Positions 8,631 through 17,704 of a stretch of 64,000 nucleotides of DNA are shown here, piece by piece. Positions within the stretch are counted from its first letter, which is position 1; each line of letters begins with the position of its first letter. The stretch is from an uncultured Clostridia bacterium (GTDB taxonomy: Bacteria; Bacillota; Clostridia; Lutisporales; Lutisporaceae). The translations under genes were made by a program, and so were the position numbers. The DNA lies in the NCBI GenBank assembly GCA_937930535.1, contig CALGKJ010000016.1, forward strand, positions 1 through 64,000, in the 5' to 3' direction. The notes beneath the pieces are model-generated. The model was not told the origin of the DNA and searched no databases. It saw nothing but the letters and a program-made list of their open reading frames with translations.

Positions 8631-9754
8631 GTTTTTCTCCACACCATCTTATTAACTATTCCTGTATAGCTCTGAATAAGCTTTACAACCTTGGTGCTGA
8701 CATTTTCATCAGCATAATCCGGCACATCAATGCCTAAATCATTGTTTGCGTTCATCCCAACTGCCATGTCAACAGCTTGCAGAACCTGCTCGGTGGTGAT
8801 GCTTGCAATGATCATGTTGCCTTTATCCAATGCCTCTGGTCTTTCTGTACTTGTTCTTACGGATACTGCTGGATACTTAAAATAGGATGCTTCCTCTGCA
8901 ATAGTTCCGCTGTCTGATACAACGCAAAATGCATTCTGCTGCAAATGATTATAGTCCGAAAATCCAAAGGGCTGAAGGCTTCTTACATTTGGATGAAACT
9001 TAAAGTTTCTCTGCTCAATAAATTTTCTGCTTCTAGGGTGAGTACTGTATATTACTGGCATGTCATAAGCTTCTGCCATAGCATTTACCGAATTCATAAG
9101 AGCCATAAAATTCTGTTCAATATCAATATTTTCTTCTCTATGAGCAGACAGCAATATGTATTTTCCCTTTTCCAGTTTCAGAGTATCTAATATCCTGCTA
9201 TTGTTGATCTTATCAGCATTAGCTCTAAGCACCTCAGCCATAGGAGATCCTACTACGTAGGTTCTTTCCTTTGGTACACCCTCAGAATTTAGATATCTTC
9301 TGGCATGCTCTGTGTAGCAGAGGTTGACATCGCTTGTATGGTCTACTATTCTTCTATTAATCTCCTCTGGCAGATTTTCGTCAAAGCATCTGTTGCCAGC
9401 CTCCATATGAAAGATCGGAATTTTGAGACGTTTGGCAGATATTACGCTGAGACAGGAGTTGGTGTCTCCAAGTACCAAAAGCGCATCTGGCTTTACTCTA
9501 ACCATTATTTCATAGGATTTTGACAGCACATTGCCCATGGTCTGCCCTAGATTTTCTCCTGCTACATCAAGGTAGAAGTCAGGTGCTCTAAGTCCCAGCT
9601 CATCAAAAAACACTTGGTTTAGGGTATAGTCATAGTTTTGACCTGTATGTACCAATATGTGTTCAAAGTATTTATCACATTTTTTTATTACTTCTGACAG
9701 CTTTATTATTTCAGGGCGTGTTCCCACCATGGTCATTAGTTTTAACTTCTGCAA
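8627..9754 (-). CDS. wecB: Non-hydrolysing UDP-GlcNAc 2-epimerase family
   Basis: This enzyme class epimerises C2 of UDP-HexNAc sugars. Family motifs are GTRPEIIK near the N-terminus, HTGQNYD, the H-x-E-A-G-x-R loop (MEAGNRCFDE) followed by PEEINRRIVDHTSD, and VSDSGTIAEEA plus VRTSTERPEA in the C-terminal half. The chosen start is TTG at 9752-9754, seven bases after GAGGAGG; upstream in-frame codons have no such site and would overlap the next gene. Position next to an FnlA/CapE-like and an RmlD-like enzyme suggests it is the last step of an L-sugar pathway (FnlC/QnlC/CapG role) rather than UDP-ManNAc synthesis. Confidence 0.88.
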   Translation of the reverse strand: MQKLKLMTMVGTRPEIIKLSEVIKKCDKYFEHILVHTGQNYDYTLNQVFFDELGLRAPDFYLDVAGENLGQTMGNVLSKSYEIMVRVKPDALLVLGDTNSCLSVISAKRLKIPIFHMEAGNRCFDENLPEEINRRIVDHTSDVNLCYTEHARRYLNSEGVPKERTYVVGSPMAEVLRANADKINNSRILDTLKLEKGKYILLSAHREENIDIEQNFMALMNSVNAMAEAYDMPVIYSTHPRSRKFIEQRNFKFHPNVRSLQPFGFSDYNHLQQNAFCVVSDSGTIAEEASYFKYPAVSVRTSTERPEALDKGNMIIASITTEQVLQAVDMAVGMNANNDLGIDVPDYADENVSTKVVKLIQSYTGIVNKMVWRKT

Positions 9755-9767
9755 AGCATTTCCTCCT

Positions 9768-10625
9768 CTATTGGTTAAAGTAATGGGGGTAAAGCTCTTT
9801 ATGAATCTCAACCCATTCCTTCATTTCAATAACCATTTGTTCATAGTCTGGTACAATAAATGAGAAGTCATTTCTATTGTTAATTAACGATTTATCTAGT
9901 GTTATATTTTCACTGGGTACAATATCTAAGGCATCCTGCTTGAAATGCTTGTTAAACAGCTTAAGCAGGTCATATTTGTTAATACTCTGATTATTCACCA
10001 GATTATATAGCCCTGTCAGATTTTCTTTCAATGCTCTTTCCATGGCTTTTGCAAGGGTAAGTGTTGTGACACCAGTCCATATAGCTTTTACATATCCGTT
10101 GATTTGCCCCTGCTGTTTCATAAACCAATTAAAAAGTCCTATGCCATTTTCATTTAAGTCTGGACCAATAATAGAGTTTCTAAAGGTTAAATCCTTATTG
10201 TTTTCAAGCTCTCCTAGTGCCTTTGACCTGTCATAAAAGGTTTCTCCGTCTCTTAGGGAACTTTCTGTATATCCGCCTGTTTTTCCTGAAAAAACGCAGT
10301 CTGTACTCATTTGGATAATTCTTGTTTTCATGCTTTTTGTCACATTGCTTAAGTAATGAGGCAAATAGCTGTTAAGTAGTACCGCCAAGGACTTGTCATT
10401 TTCTGCATCCTTATTGAGAATACCAATGGCATTAATAACTGCATCATAGCTTCCCTCGCTAATGACCTTACCTAGAAAATCAAAATCTGTTATATCTCCA
10501 AGTATATTATTGCAGTATTCAAATTTTTTTCTGCTGAAAGCAGTTACGTCATGACCTGCTTCCTTAAGATAGATTGAAATTGTATGTCCTGCCATACCTG
10601 TTGCCCCGAGAACTAGAATTTTCAT
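9768..10625 (-). CDS. RmlD-like sugar-nucleotide reductase (QnlB/WbvR type)
   Basis: This is a 285-residue extended SDR protein with the NAD(P) loop GATGMAGH at residues 7-14 and an active-site Y-x-x-x-K in FYDRSKALGE, as in RmlD. It lacks the C-terminal cupin domain of CapF/FnlB (about 370 residues), which make UDP-L-FucNAc precursors. The RmlD-like size is that of QnlB/WbvR, which reduce the 4-keto intermediate to UDP-L-RhaNAc before 2-epimerisation to UDP-L-QuiNAc. It abuts the dehydratase gene directly. The exact sugar is an inference from length and neighbours. Confidence 0.8.
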   Translation of the reverse strand: MKILVLGATGMAGHTISIYLKEAGHDVTAFSRKKFEYCNNILGDITDFDFLGKVISEGSYDAVINAIGILNKDAENDKSLAVLLNSYLPHYLSNVTKSMKTRIIQMSTDCVFSGKTGGYTESSLRDGETFYDRSKALGELENNKDLTFRNSIIGPDLNENGIGLFNWFMKQQGQINGYVKAIWTGVTTLTLAKAMERALKENLTGLYNLVNNQSINKYDLLKLFNKHFKQDALDIVPSENITLDKSLINNRNDFSFIVPDYEQMVIEMKEWVEIHKELYPHYFNQ

Positions 10626-11648
10626 CTATCTTCCCTCCCAAAGCTTCAATTCCTCTTGAATATAGTCCAGCTTTAAAAGCCTTTCTTTTATAGCTTCAAC
10701 ATCTAATCTCTCCGTGTTATGGGAATTATAATCCTCAATTTGCTGAAGCTGTGCATTGCCTTCTACGAAATATTTATCGTAATTAAGATCTCTTTTATCT
10801 GCCGGCACTCTGTAGAAGCCTGTTAAATCCTGCGCTACCACATGTTCTTCCTTAGTAAGCAGGGTTTCGTACAGCTTTTCTCCGTGTCGTGTTCCTATTA
10901 TTTTGATTTCATTATCTGCCTTAAATAATTGTTTAACTGCTGTTGCCAGATCTCCGATGGTTGAAGCAGGTGCTTTTTGTACCATAATGTCTCCTGCCTC
11001 TGCATTTTCAAAGGCAAATACTACAAGCTCTACCGCTTCCTCAAGACTCATTAAAAAGCGAGTCATGCTGGGATCTGTTATGGTAATAGGCTGCCCGCTC
11101 TTGATCTGCTCTACAAACAGTGGAATAACCGAGCCTCTGGATGCCATTACGTTTCCATAGCGTGTTCCGCATATTAGTGTCCGCTCCGCATCAACAGTTT
11201 TGGATTTGGCGACAAATACCTTTTCCATCATGGCCTTTGAAATACCCATAGCATTAATGGGATAAGCCGCCTTGTCTGTAGAAAGACATATGACCTTTCT
11301 TACTCCCATTTCAATAGCTCCTGTAAGCACATTATCTGTCCCTATTACATTTGTTTTTACCGCTTCCAATGGAAAAAATTCGCAAGAGGGCACTTGTTTA
11401 AGAGCCGCTGCGTGAAATATATAGTCTACTCCATGCATGGCGTTCTTGACACTGGCTAAATCCCTTACATCCCCTATATAAAACTTCAGCTTGTCATTTT
11501 TATATAGCTTTCTCATATCGTCCTGTTTCTTCTCGTCTCTGGAAAAAATCCTGATTTCCTTTACGTCAGTATGTAAAAATCTTTTCATTACAGCGTTGCC
11601 AAAGGAGCCTGTCCCTCCTGTTATTAATAGGGTTTTGTTTTTGAACAT
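10626..11648 (-). CDS. UDP-GlcNAc 4,6-dehydratase/5-epimerase (CapE/FnlA/WbjB type)
   Basis: This cytoplasmic SDR enzyme starts L-aminosugar synthesis from UDP-GlcNAc. The N-terminus MFKNKTLLITGGTGSFGNAV holds the NAD(P) glycine motif. RIFSRDEKKQDDMRK is a hallmark of the short CapE/FnlA group. It lacks the membrane domain found in the larger dehydratase at 15346-17193. The active-site region reads CLSTDKAAYPINAMGISKA. I start at ATG 11646-11648 because GGAGG lies eight bases upstream and the first in-frame ATG would place that site inside the gene. With its two downstream neighbours it forms a complete three-enzyme pathway. Confidence 0.88.
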   Translation of the reverse strand: MFKNKTLLITGGTGSFGNAVMKRFLHTDVKEIRIFSRDEKKQDDMRKLYKNDKLKFYIGDVRDLASVKNAMHGVDYIFHAAALKQVPSCEFFPLEAVKTNVIGTDNVLTGAIEMGVRKVICLSTDKAAYPINAMGISKAMMEKVFVAKSKTVDAERTLICGTRYGNVMASRGSVIPLFVEQIKSGQPITITDPSMTRFLMSLEEAVELVVFAFENAEAGDIMVQKAPASTIGDLATAVKQLFKADNEIKIIGTRHGEKLYETLLTKEEHVVAQDLTGFYRVPADKRDLNYDKYFVEGNAQLQQIEDYNSHNTERLDVEAIKERLLKLDYIQEELKLWEGR

Positions 11649-11671
11649 ATTCTCATCCTCCACCATATAAA

Positions 11672-12889
11672 TTAGCTATGGTCTTTAAAGTTCTTCATTA
11701 TTATCTGGTATGTTTGATCTGTAGTATAATTATGTTCCAGATACTTACGGGCATTAATCCCATACTGCTCAAGCCTCTTTTTGTCTTCACATATATAGTT
11801 AACCTTTTCATAAAATACCTGTTCATTATTGCTTTCGCACCACCAGCCAAAGCTTCCTTTTTCAGCTATACTTCCTACGTCAGTATTTGCATCTGTACAT
11901 GCCAGTGTGGGCATAGAATTTTCCATATAGGAAAGCAGTCTGGAGGGAAAGTTTGGTATTGTAAAGCGGTGATCTAAAAATATAAGTCCAACATCACAAG
12001 CCGAAACCAGCTCATCATACTCCGCTTTTGCTAGTCCATTTATAAGCCTCATGTTCTGGGGCTTCACTGTTTTAAAGAATTCATCTAATTTATAGTAGTC
12101 CGTACCAGTACCGCAGATTATAAAATATCGGTCATCCAGATTAATATTTTTTCTCAGGCATTTAATAACAAAATCTATATCCTGTGGTCTGCCTAGATTG
12201 CCGCCGTATATAAAGGATATACTGCCTTGAGGTATATCAAACTTCTTTTTTAACGCAGCCTTATCTATAATAAGCTGCTCCAATGGCTCAATGCTGTTTG
12301 GGCATACCTCAATAGGCTTGTTTGCCAGCTTTGGGTTATGCTTTAGCAAAAACTCTATATTGGCAGGTGACAAGCATCCTATATTATCGGATACATTGTA
12401 CAACCGCTTTTCCTTTTGTCTGAAATATTTAAAAATCATTCCCTTTATGCCCTTTTTACTGAGTATTCTCAGATCCGCTGCATTTTGAGGGAATATATCC
12501 TTAAGCAGCAGATAGGTTTTTGCGTTGTCCCGTTTTTTCGCATATTTGACTACCTTATGAAAGGTTATTGGGGGAGTAGTATATATTATCAAATCAAACT
12601 TTATGTGGTTTGTATATTTTTTCACGCTTTTTTTCAGCCTTGCTTCCAAGGTCAGTATGGAAATACCCTTTTCTATCAGGTTGGTTTTCTGCGTGTTGCC
12701 TATTCTGGGCTTTAGTATTGTAAATTTTTCACCTTCGATTTTGTGTGATGTTTGTTTTTTTCGTCTTTCCACTGGCGATACTGCACATACATAGTGACCA
12801 TTCTTTATGAAGGTTCTCAATAAGTCTGTATATATGTTTCGTTCATCCAAGCTGCTAAAATCTATTAGTGATAAAAATAAAATATTCAT
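11672..12889 (-). CDS. Glycosyltransferase (WbuB-like, GT4)
   Basis: The 405-residue protein has the GT-B outline. The N-terminus MNILFLSLIDFSSLDERNIY and the inner stretch YLLLKDIFPQNAADL resemble WbuB-type L-FucNAc/L-QuiNAc transferases. SISFIYGGNLGRPQDIDFV starts the C-terminal half, and FPSRLLSYMENSMPTLA replaces the usual E-x-x-x-x-G-x-P region. It lies directly beside the L-aminosugar genes, which makes transfer of that sugar a good guess. Its start overlaps the acetyltransferase stop as ATGA. Confidence 0.8.
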   Translation of the reverse strand: MNILFLSLIDFSSLDERNIYTDLLRTFIKNGHYVCAVSPVERRKKQTSHKIEGEKFTILKPRIGNTQKTNLIEKGISILTLEARLKKSVKKYTNHIKFDLIIYTTPPITFHKVVKYAKKRDNAKTYLLLKDIFPQNAADLRILSKKGIKGMIFKYFRQKEKRLYNVSDNIGCLSPANIEFLLKHNPKLANKPIEVCPNSIEPLEQLIIDKAALKKKFDIPQGSISFIYGGNLGRPQDIDFVIKCLRKNINLDDRYFIICGTGTDYYKLDEFFKTVKPQNMRLINGLAKAEYDELVSACDVGLIFLDHRFTIPNFPSRLLSYMENSMPTLACTDANTDVGSIAEKGSFGWWCESNNEQVFYEKVNYICEDKKRLEQYGINARKYLEHNYTTDQTYQIIMKNFKDHS

Positions 12890-13506
12890 TTTACTCTCCT
12901 TACTGGAACTCCTACATAGGTTCCAGGTTCAGTTATATCCTTAATCACCACTGCACCGGCACCTATATTGCAGTTGCTGCTAATACTAATATTATTGCTT
13001 ACACTGCTTCCGATACCAAGCCATGAGCCTTTGCCTATCCTGACTGTTCCAGCCAGATTTGCACCCGGTGAGATGTGTACGTAGTCCTCAAGTATATTGT
13101 CATGATCTATTGCAGCACCTGTATTTACAATACAGCCTCTGCCCATTCTTGTACAGCAGTTAATTATAGCTCCTGCCATAACTGCACTTCCAGCTCCAAG
13201 CTCCACCTGGGTTCCAATAATTGCATTGGGATGCACCAATATAGGGATGCTGGCTCCAAGACTCTCCAGCTTCTCCAAAAGTGTCTGCCTTACTGTATTG
13301 CTGCCTACTCCTGCAAAGATGTCAGAGCTTTCCAAGTATTTATAAGCCTCAGAGGCTTTGTCTATTACTGTTAGTCCCATTGATGTTTTTATTGCTTCGT
13401 TATCATCAAGGAAGGCTACGCTTTTCCAAATATTCATTTTTAGTGCTATATCAGCACAGACCTTTCCATGTCCGCTGGCTCCAATTATTAGAAGTCTTTC
13501 TTTCAT
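12886..13506 (-). CDS. PglD/NeuD-family sugar O/N-acetyltransferase
   Basis: It has two parts. The N-terminal Rossmann-like PglD_N domain opens IIGASGHGKVCADIAL. The C-terminal part is a left-handed beta-helix of hexapeptide repeats (GTQVELGAGSAVMAGAIINC and following). In the bacillosamine route PglD acetylates the 4-amino group made by PglE. The family histidine appears in GAAIDHDNILEDYVHISPG. With the neighbouring aminotransferase, dehydratase and phosphosugar transferase it fits synthesis of UDP-N,N'-diacetylbacillosamine or a close relative. Length 206 residues is normal. Confidence 0.85.
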   Translation of the reverse strand: MKERLLIIGASGHGKVCADIALKMNIWKSVAFLDDNEAIKTSMGLTVIDKASEAYKYLESSDIFAGVGSNTVRQTLLEKLESLGASIPILVHPNAIIGTQVELGAGSAVMAGAIINCCTRMGRGCIVNTGAAIDHDNILEDYVHISPGANLAGTVRIGKGSWLGIGSSVSNNISISSNCNIGAGAVVIKDITEPGTYVGVPVRRVK

Positions 13507-13536
13507 TGCTCCACTCTTTTCTTTCAGGTTATATAT

Positions 13537-14166
13537 TTATATTTTTTTAGTTCCTTTAAATGGCTCCATAGTAGCAGCAGTCTCCGAGTTAATGCCTTCC
13601 CTCTTAAAAACCTTCATTATAGTTATAAAAATTATTTTCCAGTCTTTTATAAAGCTAACACTGTTTACATACTCTATGTCAAGGTCAAATCTATCTTCCC
13701 AACTTAATACATTTCTGCCATTGATTTGTGCAAGTCCCGAAAGTCCTGGTCTTACTTCATTACGGCGTCTTTGATATGCATTGTATAATGGGAGATACTG
13801 AACCAGCAATGGTCTTGGTCCTACAATTGCCATATCTCCACGTATGATATTCCAAAGCTCCGGCAGTTCATCCAGACTGGTGGATCTTAAAAATTTGCCG
13901 AACTTTGTCAGCCTTACACTGTCGGGCAACAGCTCTCCCTTTTCATCTCTTTCATTTGTCATAGTTCTGAACTTGTACATTTTAAATATTTTATCCTTAA
14001 GTCCTGGTCGTTGCTGTGCGAATAAAATCGGACTGCCAAGCTTAACTCGCACTAAAACAGCAGTTACCAGAAAAACAGGACTTAGGACTATCAGTGCAGC
14101 AAGTACAAGTAAAAAATCCTGTGGTCTTTTGATATATTTTTCATAAAAGCCTTTTTTGTGCTTCAT
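13537..14166 (-). CDS. Initiating phosphoglycosyl transferase (PglC/WcaJ type)
   Basis: This small monotopic enzyme transfers a sugar-1-phosphate from UDP-sugar to undecaprenyl phosphate, the first membrane step. One hydrophobic segment (DFLLVLAALIVLSPVFLVTA) is followed by the conserved basic stretch and YKFRTM, then DELPELWNIIRGDMAIVGPRP, the family signature. The size (about 209 residues) matches PglC, which uses diacetylbacillosamine, rather than the larger WbaP/WcaJ. Start choice is uncertain: ATG at 14164-14166 is taken, but a GTG four codons upstream would overlap the aminotransferase gene. Confidence 0.88.
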   Translation of the reverse strand: MKHKKGFYEKYIKRPQDFLLVLAALIVLSPVFLVTAVLVRVKLGSPILFAQQRPGLKDKIFKMYKFRTMTNERDEKGELLPDSVRLTKFGKFLRSTSLDELPELWNIIRGDMAIVGPRPLLVQYLPLYNAYQRRRNEVRPGLSGLAQINGRNVLSWEDRFDLDIEYVNSVSFIKDWKIIFITIMKVFKREGINSETAATMEPFKGTKKI

Positions 14167-14168
14167 AG

Positions 14169-15284
14169 CTATTGCCACAACCCTTTTATAATATTAACAA
14201 CTCTTTCTAAATCTTCATCTGTCATTTTGGTATCCGAGGGCAGACATACTCCTGTTTCAAACAATTTTTCTGCCACATCTGTACCTATAAAGTCAAATTT
14301 ACTGAAAAACGGCTGCATATGCATTGGCTTCCATATGGGTCTTGACTCGATATCAGCCTTTTCAAGAGTCTCCATAATGTCTAAGGGCTTAACCCTTCCA
14401 TTCAGCGTCATACAGCTTAGCCAATAGTTCGGCTCATTCCAGTGATTAATGGGCATGAACTGTATGCCGTCCAGTCCTTCCAGCTCTTTTTTATAGTATT
14501 CAAAAATATACTTTTTCTTAGCCACTCTCTGTTTTAGTACCATTAGCTGTCCTCTGCCAATGCCTGCAACAACATTGCTTATACGGTAGTTATAGCCTAA
14601 CTGGCTGTGCTGATAGTGTCTGGCAGGGTCTCTAGCCTGAGTAGCCCAAAATCTTGCTTTTTCGATATCTTCTATATTATCAGAAACAAGCATACCTCCG
14701 CCGGAGGTAGTTATAATTTTATTGCCGTTAAAGCTGAAAATCCCATAAGCTCCAAAGGAGCCGGTATGCTTTCCTTTGTAATAGGTTCCTAAAGCTTCTG
14801 CGGCATCTTCAATTAAAGCTACCTTATGCTTATTGCAGATTTCAACTATTTTATCCATATTTGCGGAAAGTCCATATAGATGGACTACTAAAACAGCCTT
14901 TACCTTGGGGTATTTCTCAAATGCTCTTTCTAAGGCTTTTGGGCACATATTCCATGTTTCATAATCGCTGTCAATAAAAACAGGCACTGCGTTTTGATAG
15001 ATGATTGGATTTGCAGTAGCCGAAAAGGTCAAGGACTGGCAGAAAACAATATCCCCCTCACCTACACCAGCCGCTTTTAGTGCCAAATGAATGGCGGCTG
15101 TCCCTGTTGTTAATGCTGCTGCTGCTTTTGACCCAACCGTTTCTGAAAGCTCCTTTTCAAACTCATTTACGTTTTTGCCAAGAGGTGCAATCCAGTTGGT
15201 TTCAAAGGCTTCCTGTACAAATTGCATTTCGTAGCCTTCATCACTCATATGGGGTGATGACAGGTATATCTTTTTAACTGACAT
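14169..15284 (-). CDS. DegT/DnrJ/EryC1-family aminotransferase (PglE-like)
   Basis: This PLP-dependent sugar aminotransferase would convert the 4-keto product of the neighbouring membrane dehydratase to a 4-amino sugar. The N-terminal KIYLSSPHMSDEGYEMQFVQEAF is typical of PglE-type proteins. IEDAAEALGTYYKGKHTGSFG leads to the PLP-lysine region FSFNGNKIITTSGGGMLVSD, where the lysine of N-G-N-K is the expected Schiff-base residue. The gene lies next to its predicted partner enzymes. A different amino sugar remains possible. Confidence 0.9.
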   Translation of the reverse strand: MSVKKIYLSSPHMSDEGYEMQFVQEAFETNWIAPLGKNVNEFEKELSETVGSKAAAALTTGTAAIHLALKAAGVGEGDIVFCQSLTFSATANPIIYQNAVPVFIDSDYETWNMCPKALERAFEKYPKVKAVLVVHLYGLSANMDKIVEICNKHKVALIEDAAEALGTYYKGKHTGSFGAYGIFSFNGNKIITTSGGGMLVSDNIEDIEKARFWATQARDPARHYQHSQLGYNYRISNVVAGIGRGQLMVLKQRVAKKKYIFEYYKKELEGLDGIQFMPINHWNEPNYWLSCMTLNGRVKPLDIMETLEKADIESRPIWKPMHMQPFFSKFDFIGTDVAEKLFETGVCLPSDTKMTDEDLERVVNIIKGLWQ

Positions 15285-15345
15285 GGTTTAACTCTCCTTT
15301 GTATGGGTTACTGCTTAAATAAGGCTTATCCTTAATAAGGATTAT

Positions 15346-17193
15346 CTAAATTGTTGCAGCAGCCTCCTCATATATGTACTTATATGTACCAACAATACTT
15401 ACAAGACATTCTCTCAATGCACGAGCATCATCAAGATTATCAGCTAGTATATTAACCAGCTCCATAACCTCGTTAAAGCTCAGTTCAAAGGGTTTGCCTA
15501 TAAATATATGCTCATGCTTCGTCCCCATTATGCCCTCCTCGGCAAGTAAAAGCTCCTCATACAGCTTTTCTCCAGGTCTTAGCCCTGTATACTTAATCTC
15601 TATATCTATATCAGGCTCAAAGCCCGATAGACGTATAAGGTCCCTTGCAAGATCAGCGATCTTTACAGCTTCACCCATATCCAGTATAAATATTTCTCCG
15701 CCCTTTGCCATGGCTCCAGCTTGTATAACAAGCCTTGCCGCTTCTGGTATCGTCATAAAAAATCGTGTTATATCAGGGTGAGTTACTGTTACTGGTCCGC
15801 CCTGAGCTATCTGCTTTTTAAAGAGTGGTATAACACTTCCATTGCTGCCCAATACGTTTCCAAACCTTACTGCCACAAATTCGGTCTTGCTCTGCTTGTC
15901 TAAAGATTGGATAATCATTTCAGCTACTCTTTTTGAGGCTCCCATAACATTGGTAGGATTAACTGCCTTATCTGTGGATATCAATACAAATCTTTTTACT
16001 CCATATTCGTCTGCGCACCGAGCAACGTTAAGTGTTCCAAGCACATTGTTTTTTATTGCCTCTGACGGATTGTGCTCCATCAAGGGCACATGCTTATGTG
16101 CGGCTGCATGAAAGACTATATGCGGCTTATATTTTCCGAATATCTCTTTCAGTCTTTCCTTATCTCGAATAGATGCTATCAAAACCTCTATTGAGAGTTT
16201 TTCCTTATATATGCTGCCCAGCTCCATTTGTAAGTCATAAGCACCATTTTCATATGCGTCAAGTATCAGAAGCTTTTGGGGCTGGTATTTGGCAATCTGC
16301 CTACACAGCTCTGATCCTATTGATCCGCCTCCTCCAGTTACCAATATTACCTTTTGTGTTAAATAATCTGATATTTCTTCATTATTCAGCTTTATCTCTT
16401 CTCTGCCTAACAAGTCCTCAATAACTACATCCCTTAATTGGCTGATAGTTACCTTATCATTAATAATCTCATAGACTCCCGGCAGTGTCCTCAGCTTGCA
16501 TTTTGTTTCTTTACAGCACTTGAGGATTGCAGAGGTTTCTTGTTTTTTTGCAGATGGCATTGCTATTATTATTTCGTCCACCTTATATTTATTTACCAGC
16601 TCCATTATTTTACTTCTACTGCCGCCTACTGGAACTCCATGTATGCTCGCTCTATGCTTGCTTTTGTCATCATCTACTACAACCACAGGCAAGTATGACA
16701 GCTCGTTATGCTTTTGCATCTCTTGTATAACCATTGAACCGGCATCACCAGCCCCTACTACCATAACTCTCTTTTTTCCGCCGTCCTCTTTCCATGCTGT
16801 ACGGCTTACCTTTCTGATAACTCTGTAGCTGAGCCTGCTGCCGCCGATAAGCAGCATACATACAAGAAAGGAAATGGCGTAAACGGATTTAGGAAAGCTC
16901 ACTTTAAACAATATTCCAAATATATATTCAACAAATGTTCCAATAGCTACAGCAAAGAATATTTGTAACAGCTCATCAATACTTGCGTATATCCACAAGC
17001 TCCTATAAAGACCAAAATAGTAATATACTAACGTTTTTAAACAGGTTACAAGCAAGACAGAACGCAGAAACACATTTAAATAATACCCGGGTATTACACC
17101 TTCAAACCTCATTGCCAAAGCTGCATATGTTGTTAAGATAAGCAGCGCTATATCTATCACAAGCAAGAATAATTTTCGACTCATTGATTTCAA
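15346..17193 (-). CDS. Membrane-bound NDP-sugar 4,6-dehydratase (PglF/WbpM/CapD type)
   Basis: This 615-residue protein has four N-terminal membrane helices (within about residues 5-115), then a first Rossmann domain (VMVVGAGDAGSMVIQEM), then a second SDR domain with TGGGGSIGSEL and STDKAVNPTNVMGASKR. The catalytic tyrosine of classical SDRs is replaced here by methionine-type residues, as is usual in this group. It makes the UDP-4-keto-6-deoxy intermediate for the aminotransferase. It is the first gene of the polysaccharide operon and starts with TTG at 17191-17193, six to seven bases after GGGGGG. Confidence 0.9.
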   Translation of the reverse strand: MKSMSRKLFLLVIDIALLILTTYAALAMRFEGVIPGYYLNVFLRSVLLVTCLKTLVYYYFGLYRSLWIYASIDELLQIFFAVAIGTFVEYIFGILFKVSFPKSVYAISFLVCMLLIGGSRLSYRVIRKVSRTAWKEDGGKKRVMVVGAGDAGSMVIQEMQKHNELSYLPVVVVDDDKSKHRASIHGVPVGGSRSKIMELVNKYKVDEIIIAMPSAKKQETSAILKCCKETKCKLRTLPGVYEIINDKVTISQLRDVVIEDLLGREEIKLNNEEISDYLTQKVILVTGGGGSIGSELCRQIAKYQPQKLLILDAYENGAYDLQMELGSIYKEKLSIEVLIASIRDKERLKEIFGKYKPHIVFHAAAHKHVPLMEHNPSEAIKNNVLGTLNVARCADEYGVKRFVLISTDKAVNPTNVMGASKRVAEMIIQSLDKQSKTEFVAVRFGNVLGSNGSVIPLFKKQIAQGGPVTVTHPDITRFFMTIPEAARLVIQAGAMAKGGEIFILDMGEAVKIADLARDLIRLSGFEPDIDIEIKYTGLRPGEKLYEELLLAEEGIMGTKHEHIFIGKPFELSFNEVMELVNILADNLDDARALRECLVSIVGTYKYIYEEAAATI

Positions 17194-17647
17194 TGTAGTC
17201 CCCCCTACTTTCCAATTAGCATTTTTATAAATTATAGAGAAACAACTGCAAAATTAAATTTTTCTAGTTGTTTCTCACAAAGAGATTAGCAACTCTTAAC
17301 GAAAAGTATTTTGAGTTTTAAAGTTGCTAATCTATAATAAGCTTCTAAAAATTCATATTTTAATGTAATTCAAATACAATGTAAGTTTAAATGAAATAGT
17401 TTTATGATAATCTTCCCACCAATTCCATTTTTTAATAAAATGTTAGAATATCCTAATAAATGCCAATTTAACATTATTAAGCTAATGATATCACATTCCC
17501 GATATTTCGACAATATATTTCATTATTTTTCATCCATTAGTGTGTTAAAATCAGATATTGGAAATAAATAATCAAATTTCAATAAAAATACGCAAAAGCT
17601 AGGAAGTTATTATTACCTTGGATATAATGTAAATTGATTAAAGGCAT
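17194..17647. other. Intergenic region upstream of polysaccharide operon
   Basis: About 450 bp without a gene. It must hold the promoter of the polysaccharide operon, but no single -35/-10 pair stands out in the AT-rich sequence. The first part (17232-17335) is a complete family A repeat, annotated separately. I see no convincing riboswitch or small gene in the rest. Confidence 0.6.
17232..17335. repeat. Dispersed intergenic repeat, family A (complete copy)
   Basis: Two consecutive hairpins. The first pairs GAGAAACAACT with AGTTGTTTCTC. The second pairs AGATTAGCAACT with AGTTGCTAATCT around a CTTAACGAAAAGTATTTTGA centre. A related copy is at 26800-26890, and first-hairpin relatives occur at 29104, 44026, 50742 and 54299. 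The conserved double-hairpin layout suggests a small mobile or RNA-encoded repeat. Confidence 0.7.
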
Positions 17648-17683
17648 GAAAAAAAGCCATCATTTATAGTGATAGCTTTTTTC
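17648..17683 (-). terminator. Rho-independent terminator after mog
   Basis: The stem AAAAAAGCnATCA / TGATnGCTTTTTT has a short loop, with A and T tracts on both sides. It lies 20 bp downstream of the mog stop codon on the minus strand, and could stop transcription in either direction. Confidence 0.8.
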
Positions 17684-17704
17684 ATTATATTGAAGGGAAT
17701 GAAA

